From: Phycisphaeraceae bacterium
Lineage (GTDB): Bacteria; Planctomycetota; Phycisphaerae; Phycisphaerales; UBA1924
DNA length: 64,000 nucleotides
Direction of reading: 5' to 3'
Assembly: GCA_019454185.1 (NCBI GenBank)
Contig: CP075368.1
Span: forward strand, 186,001 to 250,000
Below the pieces are notes generated by a model, which was given only the letters and a program-made list of their open reading frames with translations, was not told the DNA's origin and made no database searches. Shown one piece after another: positions 8,428 to 19,701 of this stretch. How positions within the stretch are numbered: the stretch's first letter is position 1; every line of letters begins with the position of its first letter. The position numbers and the translations under genes were made by a program.

Positions 8428-9327
8428 TCACCCCGCGGCCAGTTTCCTGAGCCGGCCGAGGTTCACCGCGTCCATCGGCGTCCCATCCTCCGCATCCTCT
8501 TTCGGCGTCTCCATGATCTTCGGGATCGTCGCGAACCGCTCACACTCCAGCACGGACGCGAACCCGCTCGATGCCAGCCGCTTCGGCGTCGTCCCGCCGC
8601 CGATCGTCCCCTCGCCGATGTGCGCGTGCCTGTCCTTGTTGGACCCCGCCGGCGCCTGCGAGTCGTTCATATGCATCACACGCACATGCTCCAGCCCGCA
8701 CGCACCGTTCAACGCGTCCAGCATCGCCGCGCCGCCGGATCGCTCTGAAATGTCATACCCCGCGGCGTGCGCATGGCACGTATCAATGCAGAACCCGATC
8801 CGCTCCGGCGTGCACCCCGTGCCATCCAGAATCATCCGCCGCAGCCCCCCAAGCTCCTCGAACGTGCGCCCCAGCGTGGTCCCCGCACCCGCCGTGTTCT
8901 CAAGGCACGAAACCGTCGTGTATCCCTTTGTCTGCTTGAACAGCACCTTGTACGCCTTCGCGATGCGTGCCAGCCCCTCCTCACGCGTCTGGCCGACTGC
9001 CGCGCCGGGGTGATGGACGAGGTATCGGATCCCAAGCGTCTCGCACCGCTCGATCTCATCCAGCATCAGGTTGACGGACTTCTCCCAGAGTTCCTCGTTC
9101 GCGCTCGCGAGATTGATGAGATAGCTCGCGTGCGACACGATCCGGTCGCCCCACCCCAGCCGCTTCACCTCCCCCTTCCACTCCGCCACCATCGCCGGAT
9201 CCAGCGGCTTGGCCTTCCATTGCTGCTGGTTCTTGGTGAACACCTGCACGGTCTCCAGCCCAAGCTTCTCCGCCTCGTGCAAGGCGTTGACCATCGAGCC
9301 GGCGATAGACAGGTGGGATCCGAACAT
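8428..9327 (-). CDS. nfo: Endonuclease IV (AP endonuclease)
   Basis: 299 residues from ATG 9327, where the family begins with MFGSHLSIAGSM. The metal-binding residues of the trinuclear zinc site can be seen in SHLS, VHHPG, CLENTAGAG, CIDTCHAHAAGYD, HMNDS and DRHAHIGEGTIG. It cuts DNA 5' of abasic sites in base excision repair. The open frame continues upstream to 9681, but that part overlaps the divergent sigma factor gene and is not homologous. The about 100 bases to that gene must hold both promoters. Confidence 0.95.
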   Translation of the reverse strand: MFGSHLSIAGSMVNALHEAEKLGLETVQVFTKNQQQWKAKPLDPAMVAEWKGEVKRLGWGDRIVSHASYLINLASANEELWEKSVNLMLDEIERCETLGIRYLVHHPGAAVGQTREEGLARIAKAYKVLFKQTKGYTTVSCLENTAGAGTTLGRTFEELGGLRRMILDGTGCTPERIGFCIDTCHAHAAGYDISERSGGAAMLDALNGACGLEHVRVMHMNDSQAPAGSNKDRHAHIGEGTIGGGTTPKRLASSGFASVLECERFATIPKIMETPKEDAEDGTPMDAVNLGRLRKLAAG

Positions 9328-9432
9328 GAGACGAGTGTATGGGGGTAGCCAGGATGCGCCAGACGCGCTGCGCAAGCAATCGCAGCGAAAGGCGTGGATG
9401 ATGGGAACCCAAGGGCGTTCGGCAGGGTTCAT

Positions 9433-10104
9433 ATGGGCGTGAGCGACGGCATGGCCATCTCGATGCGGATCGGAGCGAGCGATGTGGACTCCAAGACGCC
9501 GACCGCCGAAAGCCCCGCACAGATCGCCCCAGCCGAGAACGCCCTCGCCTCGCCCACGCCGCTCGAAGAATCGCTCCTGATCGAGCGTGCAAGGACCGAT
9601 CGCCGGGCCTTCGCACCCCTCTACCTCGCGCACTACGCGCCGATCCTCGCCCACATCTTCCGGCGCATCGGCGACCCGCACGCCTCGCAGGACATCGCCG
9701 CAGAGACGTTCATCCGCGCCATGAACAACATCTCAAAGTACCGAGACCAGGGCCTCTCGTTCCGCCACTGGCTCCTCCGGATCGCGACCAACGAGACCAA
9801 CCGGAATCTGCTCCGAGATCGGCGCCGCCGCCACCGCGAACGAAGCGTCGCGTGGAACAAACGCCTGCCCTCGGAGCACGCCGACCAGGAGACCGCAGAA
9901 GACATCGGCCTCGCGCTCAAGTCGCTCAGCGTCGAGCATCAGGCCGTGCTCGCCCTTCATTACTTCGAAGGGCTCGACGTCGAACAGATCGCCCGTGTGC
10001 TGGGGACAAAGCCGGGAACCGTCAAGAGTCGCATGTCACGAGCACGGGCCGCGATGGCCCGGATGCTCGAAGCGGGCACACACGAAACGGAGGGTGCGCG
10101 ATGA
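9433..10104 (+). CDS. ECF-type RNA polymerase sigma factor
   Basis: 223 residues if the ATG at 9433 is used; ATGs at 9451 and 9463 are alternatives and none has a strong ribosome site. The first 50 residues are low-complexity (TAESPAQIAPAENALASPTPLEES). Sigma region 2 follows: RAFAPLYLAHYAPILAHIFRRIGDPHASQDIAAETFIRAM, with region 2.4 in FRHWLLRIATNETNRNLLRDRRRR. Region 4 is SLSVEHQAVLALHYFEGLDVEQIARVLGTKPGTVKSRMSRARAAM. Its stop overlaps the start of the next gene (ATGA), the usual layout for a sigma/anti-sigma pair. Confidence 0.92.
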   Translation: MGVSDGMAISMRIGASDVDSKTPTAESPAQIAPAENALASPTPLEESLLIERARTDRRAFAPLYLAHYAPILAHIFRRIGDPHASQDIAAETFIRAMNNISKYRDQGLSFRHWLLRIATNETNRNLLRDRRRRHRERSVAWNKRLPSEHADQETAEDIGLALKSLSVEHQAVLALHYFEGLDVEQIARVLGTKPGTVKSRMSRARAAMARMLEAGTHETEGAR

Positions 10105-10667
10105 ACAAGACCAACCACAACACACGCCCCGCCACGCAATCGCCCGAGAGAGACGCGAGCAGCAAGGTCGGTGGGGCAGCGGCGCACGTCCCCGCCCGTG
10201 ACTCTGAAGATCACATCGCGCGTGCGATGAGGGTTCTCATGGATCGGGAATGGCCCGGCCCGAACCCGTCGGATCGGAACCATCGAATCGAGGAGGCCAT
10301 CATGGCTGGAAGCACTGGCAGAGGATTGTCGAAGCGTCACATCTGGGCGGGCGGAATCCTGCTCCTGCTCGCGGGCTCGGCGATCGGCGCCGTCGCCACG
10401 AACATCATCACCCAGCGGTTCACCGGCTACGTCGAACTCGAAGACGGAAGCCGCGTACCGGTCCAGGGCGTCATGACGATCGAGACCGAGGGCGCGCACA
10501 AGCAGGCCACGATCAACGTCGAGAATCTGCCCGCTGGTGCAGCCATCACCGGCGGCGAGTGGCGCACGCAGGATGGACGCGTCATCCATGTGCAACCCGT
10601 CGATGGCGGAGCCGCGGCAACCTTCGTGCCCGCAGGCGCGGGCAAGAATTCCGCCGACGGCAACTGA
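10101..10667 (+). CDS. Single-pass membrane protein, putative anti-sigma partner
   Basis: 188 residues, starting with an ATG inside the stop of the sigma factor gene (ATGA overlap), which implies translational coupling. A cytoplasmic stretch of about 85 residues (with AMRVLMDREWPGP and HRIEEAIMAG) is followed by one transmembrane helix (IWAGGILLLLAGSAIGAVATNII) and an external beta-rich part (FTGYVELEDGSRVPVQGVMTIE, VENLPAGAAITGGEWRTQDGRVI). Position and topology suggest an anti-sigma factor, but no zinc-binding HxxxCxxC motif is present, so that role is inference from context. Confidence 0.8.
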   Translation: MNKTNHNTRPATQSPERDASSKVGGAAAHVPARDSEDHIARAMRVLMDREWPGPNPSDRNHRIEEAIMAGSTGRGLSKRHIWAGGILLLLAGSAIGAVATNIITQRFTGYVELEDGSRVPVQGVMTIETEGAHKQATINVENLPAGAAITGGEWRTQDGRVIHVQPVDGGAAATFVPAGAGKNSADGN

Positions 10668-10797
10668 TCCCACACCGCCGCTCCGCGGTCCTCACACTCA
10701 AACCACCATCCGCCCTCGTCTCTCCCGGCTTCACACCCGGCGCGGCGTGGGCGTTTGGCGCCTGGGCGGAGTAACAGTCTCGACGTATGCTGGGAAC

Positions 10798-11679
10798 GTG
10801 GAGCACACCGATACCGCCCAACATCAGAAGCAGAACAGTCCCGAATCGTCCGGCACGCAGACGCGACTGCCGCAGGACGCATCCGAGGCAATCCCGCAAC
10901 TCGTCAAGTCGCACGGTGATCGCATCATGGGGCTCGCCCTGCGTCTCACGCGATCTCGACACGAGGCCGAAGACCTCGTGCAAGAGACCTTCGCACAAGC
11001 ATTCCGAAAGTGGGGGACCTTCCGAGGAGAGAGTGACCCCGGCACATGGCTCTACACCATCGCCGTGCGACTGTGGAGAAAGAAGTCCCGCCGATCAGGG
11101 CGCGCACCGCGATCCCTGACCGACTTGGCCCCCTTCAAGGACGCGACCGTCGCCGATCTCACGCTCGCAAAGCCCTCAACCATCGATGACATCCCCGCAA
11201 AGCGAGAGGCGATCACCGCGATGGAGCACGCCATCGCTTCACTCCCCGATGAGTTCCGTCTCGCGATCGTCCTCAAAGACATCCTTGAACTCGATACCAC
11301 CGATGTCGCCGCCGCGCTCGGCATCAAGCCCCAGACCGTCAAGACACGCGTCCACCGCGCACGACTCCTCCTCCGCGCCAAACTCATGACCCGGGTGCCG
11401 CAACGGAAAGCCCCCGCGCCGATCTACGAGAAGCAGGTCTGCTTCGATCTCCTCCGGGCCAAACTCGACGCCATGGACGCGGGCCGCGGCTTCCCGATCG
11501 GACAGTCCGTCGTTTGCGAACGCTGCCGCGCCGTCTTCGCAGAACTCGATCTCACGCAGAACGTCTGTGCGGCTCTTTCAACCGGAGCGATCTCCACATC
11601 GCTCCAGAATCGTCTGAGAGCCATCGCCGCAAGCCCCGCGAAAGCCCCACCGTCACGCAAGCCCGCACGAAGCCGCTGA
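10798..11679 (+). CDS. RNA polymerase sigma factor (sigma-70/ECF) with cysteine-containing C-terminal extension
   Basis: 293 residues from a GTG at 10798. Region 2: LVKSHGDRIMGLALRLTRSRHEAEDLVQETFAQAFRKWGTFRGESDPGTWLYTIAVRLWRKK. Region 4: AIASLPDEFRLAIVLKDILELDTTDVAAALGIKPQTVKTRVHRARLLLRAKL. The sigma protein would normally end here, but about 80 more residues follow, with QVCFDLLRAKLDAMDAG...SVVCERCRAVFAEL. This resembles the CxxC part of zinc-binding anti-sigma domains (a first Cys, then CERC), so a sigma factor with a fused sensor-like tail is possible. The sulfur transporter genes start 74 bases downstream. Confidence 0.88.
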   Translation: MEHTDTAQHQKQNSPESSGTQTRLPQDASEAIPQLVKSHGDRIMGLALRLTRSRHEAEDLVQETFAQAFRKWGTFRGESDPGTWLYTIAVRLWRKKSRRSGRAPRSLTDLAPFKDATVADLTLAKPSTIDDIPAKREAITAMEHAIASLPDEFRLAIVLKDILELDTTDVAAALGIKPQTVKTRVHRARLLLRAKLMTRVPQRKAPAPIYEKQVCFDLLRAKLDAMDAGRGFPIGQSVVCERCRAVFAELDLTQNVCAALSTGAISTSLQNRLRAIAASPAKAPPSRKPARSR

Positions 11680-11753
11680 ATCCGGGAACCGACCGCTCGG
11701 CCGGGGTCTCTCAACATCGGGTGCTGCTTCCGCGGCCCCTGATTGGAGTACCC

Positions 11754-12329
11754 ATGCCGAATCTCCTGCAAGTCTCCCGGTGGTCCCCATACGCGGTCGG
11801 TGCCGGAATCGGCGTCCTGTCGTGGGCGACCTTCTACTTCATGAACAAGGCCCTCGGAACGAGCACCTCCTTCGTAGGTGCCGCACAATGCCTCATCGGC
11901 AGCGTCGCGCCCGAGCACGCCGAGGCCAACGCCTACTTCGTCAAGGAGTACGGGGCCAAGGGAGGCGGCTTCAAGCCCATCCTCGACTGGCAGATGGCGC
12001 TCGACATCGCCCTCATCGCAGGCGCATTCCTCGCTGCGTGGCTCGCGAGGGACTTCCAGGGCCGCGCGGTGCCCGGCGTGTGGGCCGAGCGTTTCGGACC
12101 CTCGCGAGCCAAGCGATACGCCGCGGCCCTCATCGGCGGCTTCATCCTCATGTTCGGCGCACGCATGGCCGGCGGCTGCACCTCCGGCCACGGCATCTCC
12201 GGCGGCCTGCAACTGGCCGTCTCCTCATGGACGTTCTTCGTCAGCATGTTCATCTCCGGCGTCGTCGCCGCCGCACTCATGTTCGGTCTCGGCGGGCGCA
12301 CCGCCACGAAGGGGGCTTCCCATGTTTGA
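11754..12329 (+). CDS. YeeE/YedE-type sulfur transporter, first half
   Basis: 191 residues from ATG 11754 with GGAG 5 bases upstream. It is a polytopic membrane protein with about four to five helices and the family motif FGARMAGGCTSGHGISGG, which holds the conserved Cys used in thiosulfate uptake by YeeE/TsuA-type proteins. ILDWQMALDIALIAGAF and AAAQCLIGS (GAAQCLIGS) are also typical. In many bacteria the transporter is split into two half-size proteins, and the next gene supplies the other half, overlapping by 8 bases. Substrate (thiosulfate or another sulfur compound) is from family knowledge. Confidence 0.9.
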   Translation: MPNLLQVSRWSPYAVGAGIGVLSWATFYFMNKALGTSTSFVGAAQCLIGSVAPEHAEANAYFVKEYGAKGGGFKPILDWQMALDIALIAGAFLAAWLARDFQGRAVPGVWAERFGPSRAKRYAAALIGGFILMFGARMAGGCTSGHGISGGLQLAVSSWTFFVSMFISGVVAAALMFGLGGRTATKGASHV

Positions 12330-12891
12330 CCATGCGATTGCGGATCCGAAGACGCTGCTAATGGGCATCATCACGGGGCTTGTGTTCGGCTTCCTGCTGC
12401 ACAAGGGAGGCGTGACGCGTTACAACGTCATCGTGAACCAGTTCAGGTTCAAGGACTTCACCGTCCTCAAGACCATGCTCACCGCGATCGTCGTCGGCGC
12501 GATCGGCATCTGGGGCATGAAGCAGGCCGGGATGATCGAAGGGCTCCAGGTCAAGGGCGCAGCCCTCGCGATGAACGGCATCGGCGGCGCGATCTTCGGC
12601 GTCGGCATGGTCGTTCTTGGCTACTGCCCCGGGACCGCGCTCGCTGCGCTCGGATCGGGCAGCCGCGATGCAGGCGCCGGTGTGATCGGCATGCTCTTCG
12701 GAGCCTCGGCGTACGCCGAGGCATTCCCGTGGATCTCCGCGCGACTGGACCCCATCGCCAACTTCGGCAAGGTCACGTTTGCTGACGTCCTGCACGTCTC
12801 GCCGTGGCTCCTGATCGCGGTCCTCGCTGTCTTCGCCATCGGGCTGTTCGTGGTGCTGGAGCGGATCGGGCGTCGGACCGCACCAGCCTGA
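12322..12891 (+). CDS. YeeE/YedE-type sulfur transporter, second half
   Basis: 189 residues from ATG 12322, overlapping the end of the first half gene by 8 bases. Helices are evident in LLMGIITGLVFGFLLHKGGVTRYNVIVNQFRFKDFTVLKTMLTAIVVGAIGIWGM and GIGGAIFGVGMVVLGYCPGTALAALGSGSRDA, the latter containing the second conserved Cys (GYCPGT). The last helix is LLIAVLAVFAIGLFVVLERI. Together the two products probably form one pseudo-symmetric importer. The upstream sigma factor gene on the same strand may be part of the same transcription unit. Confidence 0.9.
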   Translation: MFDHAIADPKTLLMGIITGLVFGFLLHKGGVTRYNVIVNQFRFKDFTVLKTMLTAIVVGAIGIWGMKQAGMIEGLQVKGAALAMNGIGGAIFGVGMVVLGYCPGTALAALGSGSRDAGAGVIGMLFGASAYAEAFPWISARLDPIANFGKVTFADVLHVSPWLLIAVLAVFAIGLFVVLERIGRRTAPA

Positions 12892-12939
12892 GCGTGCAAG
12901 GCCTTGCGAACGAGTAGCGTCTTCCGCTACGCTGCCGCC

Positions 12940-13503
12940 GTGAGCAAGAAGAAAGCGCCCGATCCATTCCCGGTTCCGCCAAACGTCCGGCTCTACATGC
13001 TGAAGCAACACCTGGAGGGCGAGCCTTGGCGAGTTCAGAACCGACTTGAATGGCTGCATGATCCGAAGCGCACGGTTGGGGTGTTCCTGAGGGCCGACAA
13101 GCTCTACATCGTGACAGAGAGCCAGGCCGAAAGCGGCGTTTGGTTGCATGAAGGACCAGTTTCGGTGCTGACCGCCACGTGCTCGGATGATGAGCTAGCG
13201 CCGGTTGTTCGAGAGCACCTTGCCAGAAGCCGCGGCAATCTCAATGTTGATACCCGCCAGACAAACAACGCTCTTCCGCACGCGGCAGGCGTGAAGTCTT
13301 GGAGTGCGTTCCAGCGAAGTGCGTATGCCGTGAGCATTTGCCGACAGAAATCGCTCACGATCACGCCGTACCGAAGAGAGAAGGGCCATTGCGACTTTGT
13401 GCCGGCATCGACCGGAGAGATCGTCCGGCCACTCGATCGAACCGATGCTGAGCTGTGCCGGGCTATCCGCGATGGGCTGGAAATCGCAAAGCGTGAGAGC
13501 TGA
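12940..13503 (+). CDS. Hypothetical protein, possibly CdiI-like immunity family
   Basis: 187 residues from a GTG at 12940. No signal peptide or membrane segment. The C-terminal half has the order SWSAFQRSAYAVSI, LTITPYRREKGHCDFVP, ELCRAIRDGLEIAKRE. That pattern (Ser-Trp..Phe, then ITP.....G.F.P, then a helix resembling LG.A...AL) resembles contact-dependent growth inhibition immunity proteins as I remember them; this needs a profile search. No cdiA or other toxin gene is nearby, which argues for an orphan. There is no strong ribosome-binding site. Confidence 0.7.
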   Translation: MSKKKAPDPFPVPPNVRLYMLKQHLEGEPWRVQNRLEWLHDPKRTVGVFLRADKLYIVTESQAESGVWLHEGPVSVLTATCSDDELAPVVREHLARSRGNLNVDTRQTNNALPHAAGVKSWSAFQRSAYAVSICRQKSLTITPYRREKGHCDFVPASTGEIVRPLDRTDAELCRAIRDGLEIAKRES

Positions 13504-13536
13504 GCGCCTCACGCAGATTGCTTCTACGCTTGCGGC

Positions 13537-14346
13537 ATGAGCCGAACCCCAGCCGGAAATCACAGCGGAAGTCTCAGCGGCCGCATCGCAATCGTGACAG
13601 GCGCCTCCGCCGGCATCGGCGAGGCCATCGCCCGCGACCTGCACGCCCACGGTGCCTCCATCGTAATCAACGCCCGTCGCGCCGAGAAGCTTGAACAACT
13701 CGCCAAGTCCCTCGGCTCACGCGTCGCCATCGCCCCCGGCGATGCCGCGGAAGATTCCACCATCGCCGCCATGCTCGACACCGCCCGCACCACGTTCGGG
13801 GGCGGCACGCGCGAGGCTGACCTCATCGTCATCAACGCAGGGCGCGGCCTCGGCGGCACCGTCATCACCTCCGACATCTCCCAGTGGGACGAGATGATCC
13901 GGACGAACATCCTCGCCGCCGCGAAACTCATCCGCGCTTCGGGCCAGCGACTCCTGAAAGAACAAGAGGGCAAACAAGGCGAAGCCCTTCTCGACCGCGC
14001 CCGCGACATCATCGTCCTCGGCTCCACCGTCGGCCGCCACGTCTCGCCCTTCTCCTCCATGTACGGCGGCACCAAGTTCAACGTCCACGGCATGGTCGAG
14101 GGTGTCCGCCGCGAGATCGGCCCGAAGGGCATCCGCGTCTCCCTCATCGAGCCCGGCTTCGTCGTCTCAGAGTTCCAGGGTGTCGCCGGCTACGACGACG
14201 CGTGGCTCAAGGGCGTCTGGGACCGCATCGGCCCCGTCCTGAAGCCCGAAGATGTCGCCCGCACCGTCTCCTTCATCGCACAACAACCCCCCGCGGTCCA
14301 CATCAACGACATCATGCTCCGGCCCACACGTCAGGACTATCCATGA
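13537..14346 (+). CDS. Short-chain dehydrogenase/reductase
   Basis: 269 residues from ATG 13537. The NAD(P)-binding glycine motif is TGASAGIGEAIARDL, the cofactor-side Arg pair is NARRAEKL (favouring NADP), the NAG motif is NAGRGLGG and the catalytic Tyr-Lys is YGGTKFNV. The catalytic Ser is in ILGSTVGRHVSPFS (VLGSTVG). The C-terminus (LIEPGFVVSEFQGV, HINDIMLRPTRQ) matches YdfG/serine 3-dehydrogenase-like SDRs. The stop overlaps the start of the methyltransferase gene (ATGA). Confidence 0.93.
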   Translation: MSRTPAGNHSGSLSGRIAIVTGASAGIGEAIARDLHAHGASIVINARRAEKLEQLAKSLGSRVAIAPGDAAEDSTIAAMLDTARTTFGGGTREADLIVINAGRGLGGTVITSDISQWDEMIRTNILAAAKLIRASGQRLLKEQEGKQGEALLDRARDIIVLGSTVGRHVSPFSSMYGGTKFNVHGMVEGVRREIGPKGIRVSLIEPGFVVSEFQGVAGYDDAWLKGVWDRIGPVLKPEDVARTVSFIAQQPPAVHINDIMLRPTRQDYP

Positions 14347-15041
14347 GCGACTCGATCGAAATGACCCAGCAGCGCTGGGACCGCACCGCCGCCTACATCC
14401 GCGATGTCTTCGCCAAGACCGACGCCCGCCACGCCGGCATCATGGAACGCGCGGTCGCCGCGGGCATGCCCCCGATCGATGCCGGCCCCGAAACCGGCCG
14501 CTTCCTCCAGGTCCTCGCCACCTCCCTCAACGCCAAGCTCATCATCGAGGTCGGCACACTCGCCGGATACTCCGCGATCTGGCTCGCAAGAGGACTCGCC
14601 CCCGGCCTGACCGCTCGCAGCCCGCGCGAAGGGCGCATCATCACCATCGAGGCCTCCGCCAACCACGCCGCATTCGCGCAGCAGGAGATCGACGCCGCCA
14701 ACCTCGGCTCCTCTATCACCATCCGCCAGGGCAAGGGCGTGGAGGTCCTCCCCGTGCTGCTCCGCGAACTCGGGCATGATGCCGCCGATCTCATCTTCTT
14801 CGATGCCCAGCGCAGCGAGTACCTCACCATGCTCGACACCGCGCACGCCCTCCTCCGGCGAGGCGGCATCCTCGCCATCGACAACGCCCTCGCCGCCGGG
14901 CGTTGGACCGCCGACCCCATCCCACACGGCGAGCAGCCCGATCAGATGGACCTCGTCAACCGCGCCCTCGCCGCCGATCCCCGCTTCCGCTCCACCCTCG
15001 TCCCCGTCGGCAACGGCGTGCTGATAGCCGTCAAGATCTGA
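14343..15041 (+). CDS. Class I O-methyltransferase (caffeoyl-CoA/catechol OMT-like)
   Basis: 232 residues; the start ATG overlaps the SDR stop by 4 bases, so translation is coupled. Motifs of the methyltransferase_3 family: RFLQVLATSLNAKLIIEVGTLAGYSAIWLA (SAM motif I EVGTLAGYS), GRIITIEAS, DLIFFDAQRSEY and LLRRGGILAIDNALAAG. The metal-binding Asp/Asn residues of cation-dependent enzymes are in FFDAQ and AIDN. The methyl acceptor is unknown; the adjacent SDR suggests a shared small-molecule substrate, but that is inference. Confidence 0.92.
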   Translation: MSDSIEMTQQRWDRTAAYIRDVFAKTDARHAGIMERAVAAGMPPIDAGPETGRFLQVLATSLNAKLIIEVGTLAGYSAIWLARGLAPGLTARSPREGRIITIEASANHAAFAQQEIDAANLGSSITIRQGKGVEVLPVLLRELGHDAADLIFFDAQRSEYLTMLDTAHALLRRGGILAIDNALAAGRWTADPIPHGEQPDQMDLVNRALAADPRFRSTLVPVGNGVLIAVKI

Positions 15042-15094
15042 CATCCGTTCCATCGAAGTCGAGTGGGGGGCGACTTCGATGCTTGCTTGGGTGG

Positions 15095-15149
15095 CACCGC
15101 TCTCCAGAGCGGTGTCCTTCCCTTGCCACTGGCTGCTCGTCAGCCAGTG
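15095..15149. repeat. Pair of dispersed inverted repeats upstream of the LysR gene
   Basis: 15095-15114 is an exact second copy of the CACCGCTC hairpin found at 3806-3825. At 15127-15149 lies CACTGGCTG, a 5-base spacer and CAGCCAGTG, a 9-bp stem. A sibling of the latter (CACTGGTTG, 5-base spacer, CAACCAGTG) is at 24172-24194. The two hairpins fill most of the 167-base gap between the methyltransferase and the regulator gene. Confidence 0.8.
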
Positions 15150-15208
15150 CTCTGCGTGCCACTCGCCCCGGCGAGTCCTTCCGTCTCTCCCGCCCGTATC
15201 CTCTCCCT

Positions 15209-16177
15209 GTGGAGCTCACGCCCCTCCGCTACTTCGTCGCCATCGCCCGCGCAGGGCACATCACCCGCGCTGCGATCTCACTCGGCGTCACCCAGCCCGC
15301 CCTCTCCGCATCCATCCAGCGCCTCGAATCCGAGGTCGGCGCACCCCTCCTCCATCGCACCGGCAAAGGCGTCGAACTCACCGATGCCGGACGCGCCTTC
15401 CTCACACACGCAGAAGAGGCCCTGCGTGCATCCGACACCGCCACCCGTGCCGTCCGCGAGGTCATGGGCCTCGAACGAGGCAGCATCCGCATCGGCGGCG
15501 GCGCAACCGCCGTCGCCTACCTCCTCCCCCCCGTCGTCTCCGCCCTGCGAAAGTCCCACCCGGGACTCCGTTTCTTCGTCCGCGAGGGCGGCTCAACCGA
15601 CGTCGCCAAGGCCGTCCTCTCCGGCGAACTCGATCTCGGCATCGTCACCCTCCCCGTCGCCATCCCCGATGCCGACGGGCTCGTCCGCGTGCCGCTCGTC
15701 GAAGACGAGCTCCGCCTCATCGTCCCACCCGGCCACCGCCTCGCCCCGAAGCTCTCGAGGCCGACCACGCCGAGAAAGCGCAACGTCCCGGCCGGGGAGT
15801 TCCGCTGGAACGACCTCGCCGGAGAGCCCTTCGTCGCCTTCGAGGCCGGCACCGCCGTGCGGGCCGTCGTCGATCGCGCCGCCTCCGCCGCCGGCGTCAC
15901 GCTCAACGTCATCATGGAACTCCGATCGATCGAATCCATCAAGTCGATGGTCGATGCGGGCATCGGCATCGCCCTCGTCAGCCGCTTCGCGCTCGACAAC
16001 CATGCGGGATTCGGCTGCCGCGACGGACGCCTCTCACGCTCCCTCGCCCTGATCCGCCGACGCGACCGCGCCCGCAGCCCCGCCGCAGAGGCCTTCGAAA
16101 AAGAACTCCTCGCCCGCGTGGGCAAGTCCGCGCGTCCACAAGGCGCACCTCGCGAGTCACGTGGTAGACTGCACTGA
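15209..16177 (+). CDS. LysR-family transcriptional regulator
   Basis: 322 residues from a GTG at 15209. The N-terminal winged helix-turn-helix is standard for the family: LRYFVAIARAGHITRAAISLGVTQPALSASIQRLESEVGAPLLHRTGKGVELTDAGRAFL. A linker helix (AVREVMGLERGSIRIGGG) leads to the periplasmic-binding-protein-like effector domain (LGIVTLP, LVRVPLVEDELRLIVPPGHRL, GIGIALVSRFAL). The effector is not evident. It lies downstream of the SDR/methyltransferase pair on the same strand rather than divergent to a target, so its target is unclear. Confidence 0.95.
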   Translation: MELTPLRYFVAIARAGHITRAAISLGVTQPALSASIQRLESEVGAPLLHRTGKGVELTDAGRAFLTHAEEALRASDTATRAVREVMGLERGSIRIGGGATAVAYLLPPVVSALRKSHPGLRFFVREGGSTDVAKAVLSGELDLGIVTLPVAIPDADGLVRVPLVEDELRLIVPPGHRLAPKLSRPTTPRKRNVPAGEFRWNDLAGEPFVAFEAGTAVRAVVDRAASAAGVTLNVIMELRSIESIKSMVDAGIGIALVSRFALDNHAGFGCRDGRLSRSLALIRRRDRARSPAAEAFEKELLARVGKSARPQGAPRESRGRLH

Positions 16178-16521
16178 TGAGCGAGCCGATCATCGAACGC
16201 GTCGAGACCGAGGAAGAACGCTTCGAGCGTCTCCGAGCGATGACGCCTGCTGAGCGCATGGAATATGGATTCGAGATAGTGGACCGCGAGCAAAAGGCAC
16301 TCGCTGCGGTAATCAGAGCGGAAGGCCACGATTGGCCGGAGTGGCGCGTGTGCTTCGAGGTCACGTGGCGCACACTCGAAGAGGACAACAAGGTCGAGTG
16401 GCTCGAGGTCTTCAAGATCCTTGCGAAGATGAACGGCTCATCAGAGACGCTCGGGCCTGAGTACACAGAGGGCGTGCGCCCCAAGTTCCCGCCCGGCACC
16501 CCATACTCGCCTCGATTCTGA
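16177..16521 (+). CDS. Hypothetical acidic protein
   Basis: 114 residues; the ATG at 16177 shares one base with the LysR stop (TGATG), implying coupled translation. It begins with a charged helix ([50 protein letters not shown]) and continues with [12 protein letters not shown] and [12 protein letters not shown]. No membrane segment, signal peptide or known motif is visible. The last 20 residues are proline-rich. I do not recognise the family; codon use looks like that of its neighbours. Confidence 0.75.
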   Translation: MSEPIIERVETEEERFERLRAMTPAERMEYGFEIVDREQKALAAVIRAEGHDWPEWRVCFEVTWRTLEEDNKVEWLEVFKILAKMNGSSETLGPEYTEGVRPKFPPGTPYSPRF

Positions 16522-16758
16522 CCTTCCCACTCCTCTCTCCGCGATCTCCGCGGCCCTCCGCGTTGAGTCCTCTTCTTCCGGCTCCTCCGCCTCTTCCACC
16601 ACGTCTTCCTCCGTGGCCCTCGGTGGCCCTCCGTGGTGAATCCTCTTCCTCTCCGCGTCCTCCGCGGCCCCTCGCCCAGGCGAGTCTTCGATCCGCGTTG
16701 AATCCTTGTTTCATCACAAGAATCTATCGAACCTGTCACTCGCATCGATTGGATTCAT
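16522..16758. repeat. Low-complexity CTCCGCG/CTCCGTGG repeat tract
   Basis: No gene is seen here. The DNA is a degenerate run of CTCCGCGG, CCTCCGCG and CCTCCGTGG words between short TCTTCC spacers. The segment 16664-16701 (38 bases, centred on CTCGCCCAGGCGAG) occurs again, identical, at 25626-25663. Similar words in the opposite orientation lie at about 22985-23010 and 24090-24125. Confidence 0.75.
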
Positions 16759-16783
16759 ACCCAATCGCACGCCATGATTGGGT
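16759..16783 (+). promoter_or_regulatory. Hairpin in the leader of aconitase
   Basis: ACCCAATC, a 9-base loop and GATTGGGT form a perfect 8-bp stem ending about 20 bases before the ribosome site (CCAGGAG) of acnA. It has no U-tract, so it is not a terminator; a role in translation control is possible but only inferred. Confidence 0.4.
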
Positions 16784-16817
16784 GCTGAACGAACCGAACC
16801 GACCCAGGAGACCTCCC

Positions 16818-19670
<2,853 letters not shown>

Positions 19671-19701
19671 TCGGTCGCCGCTCCGCCAGTACGGGATCCC
19701 G

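Noticed and set aside
9328..9681. N-terminal extension of endonuclease IV
   Set aside because: It overlaps the divergent sigma factor gene and does not resemble the family, which begins at MFGSHLS.
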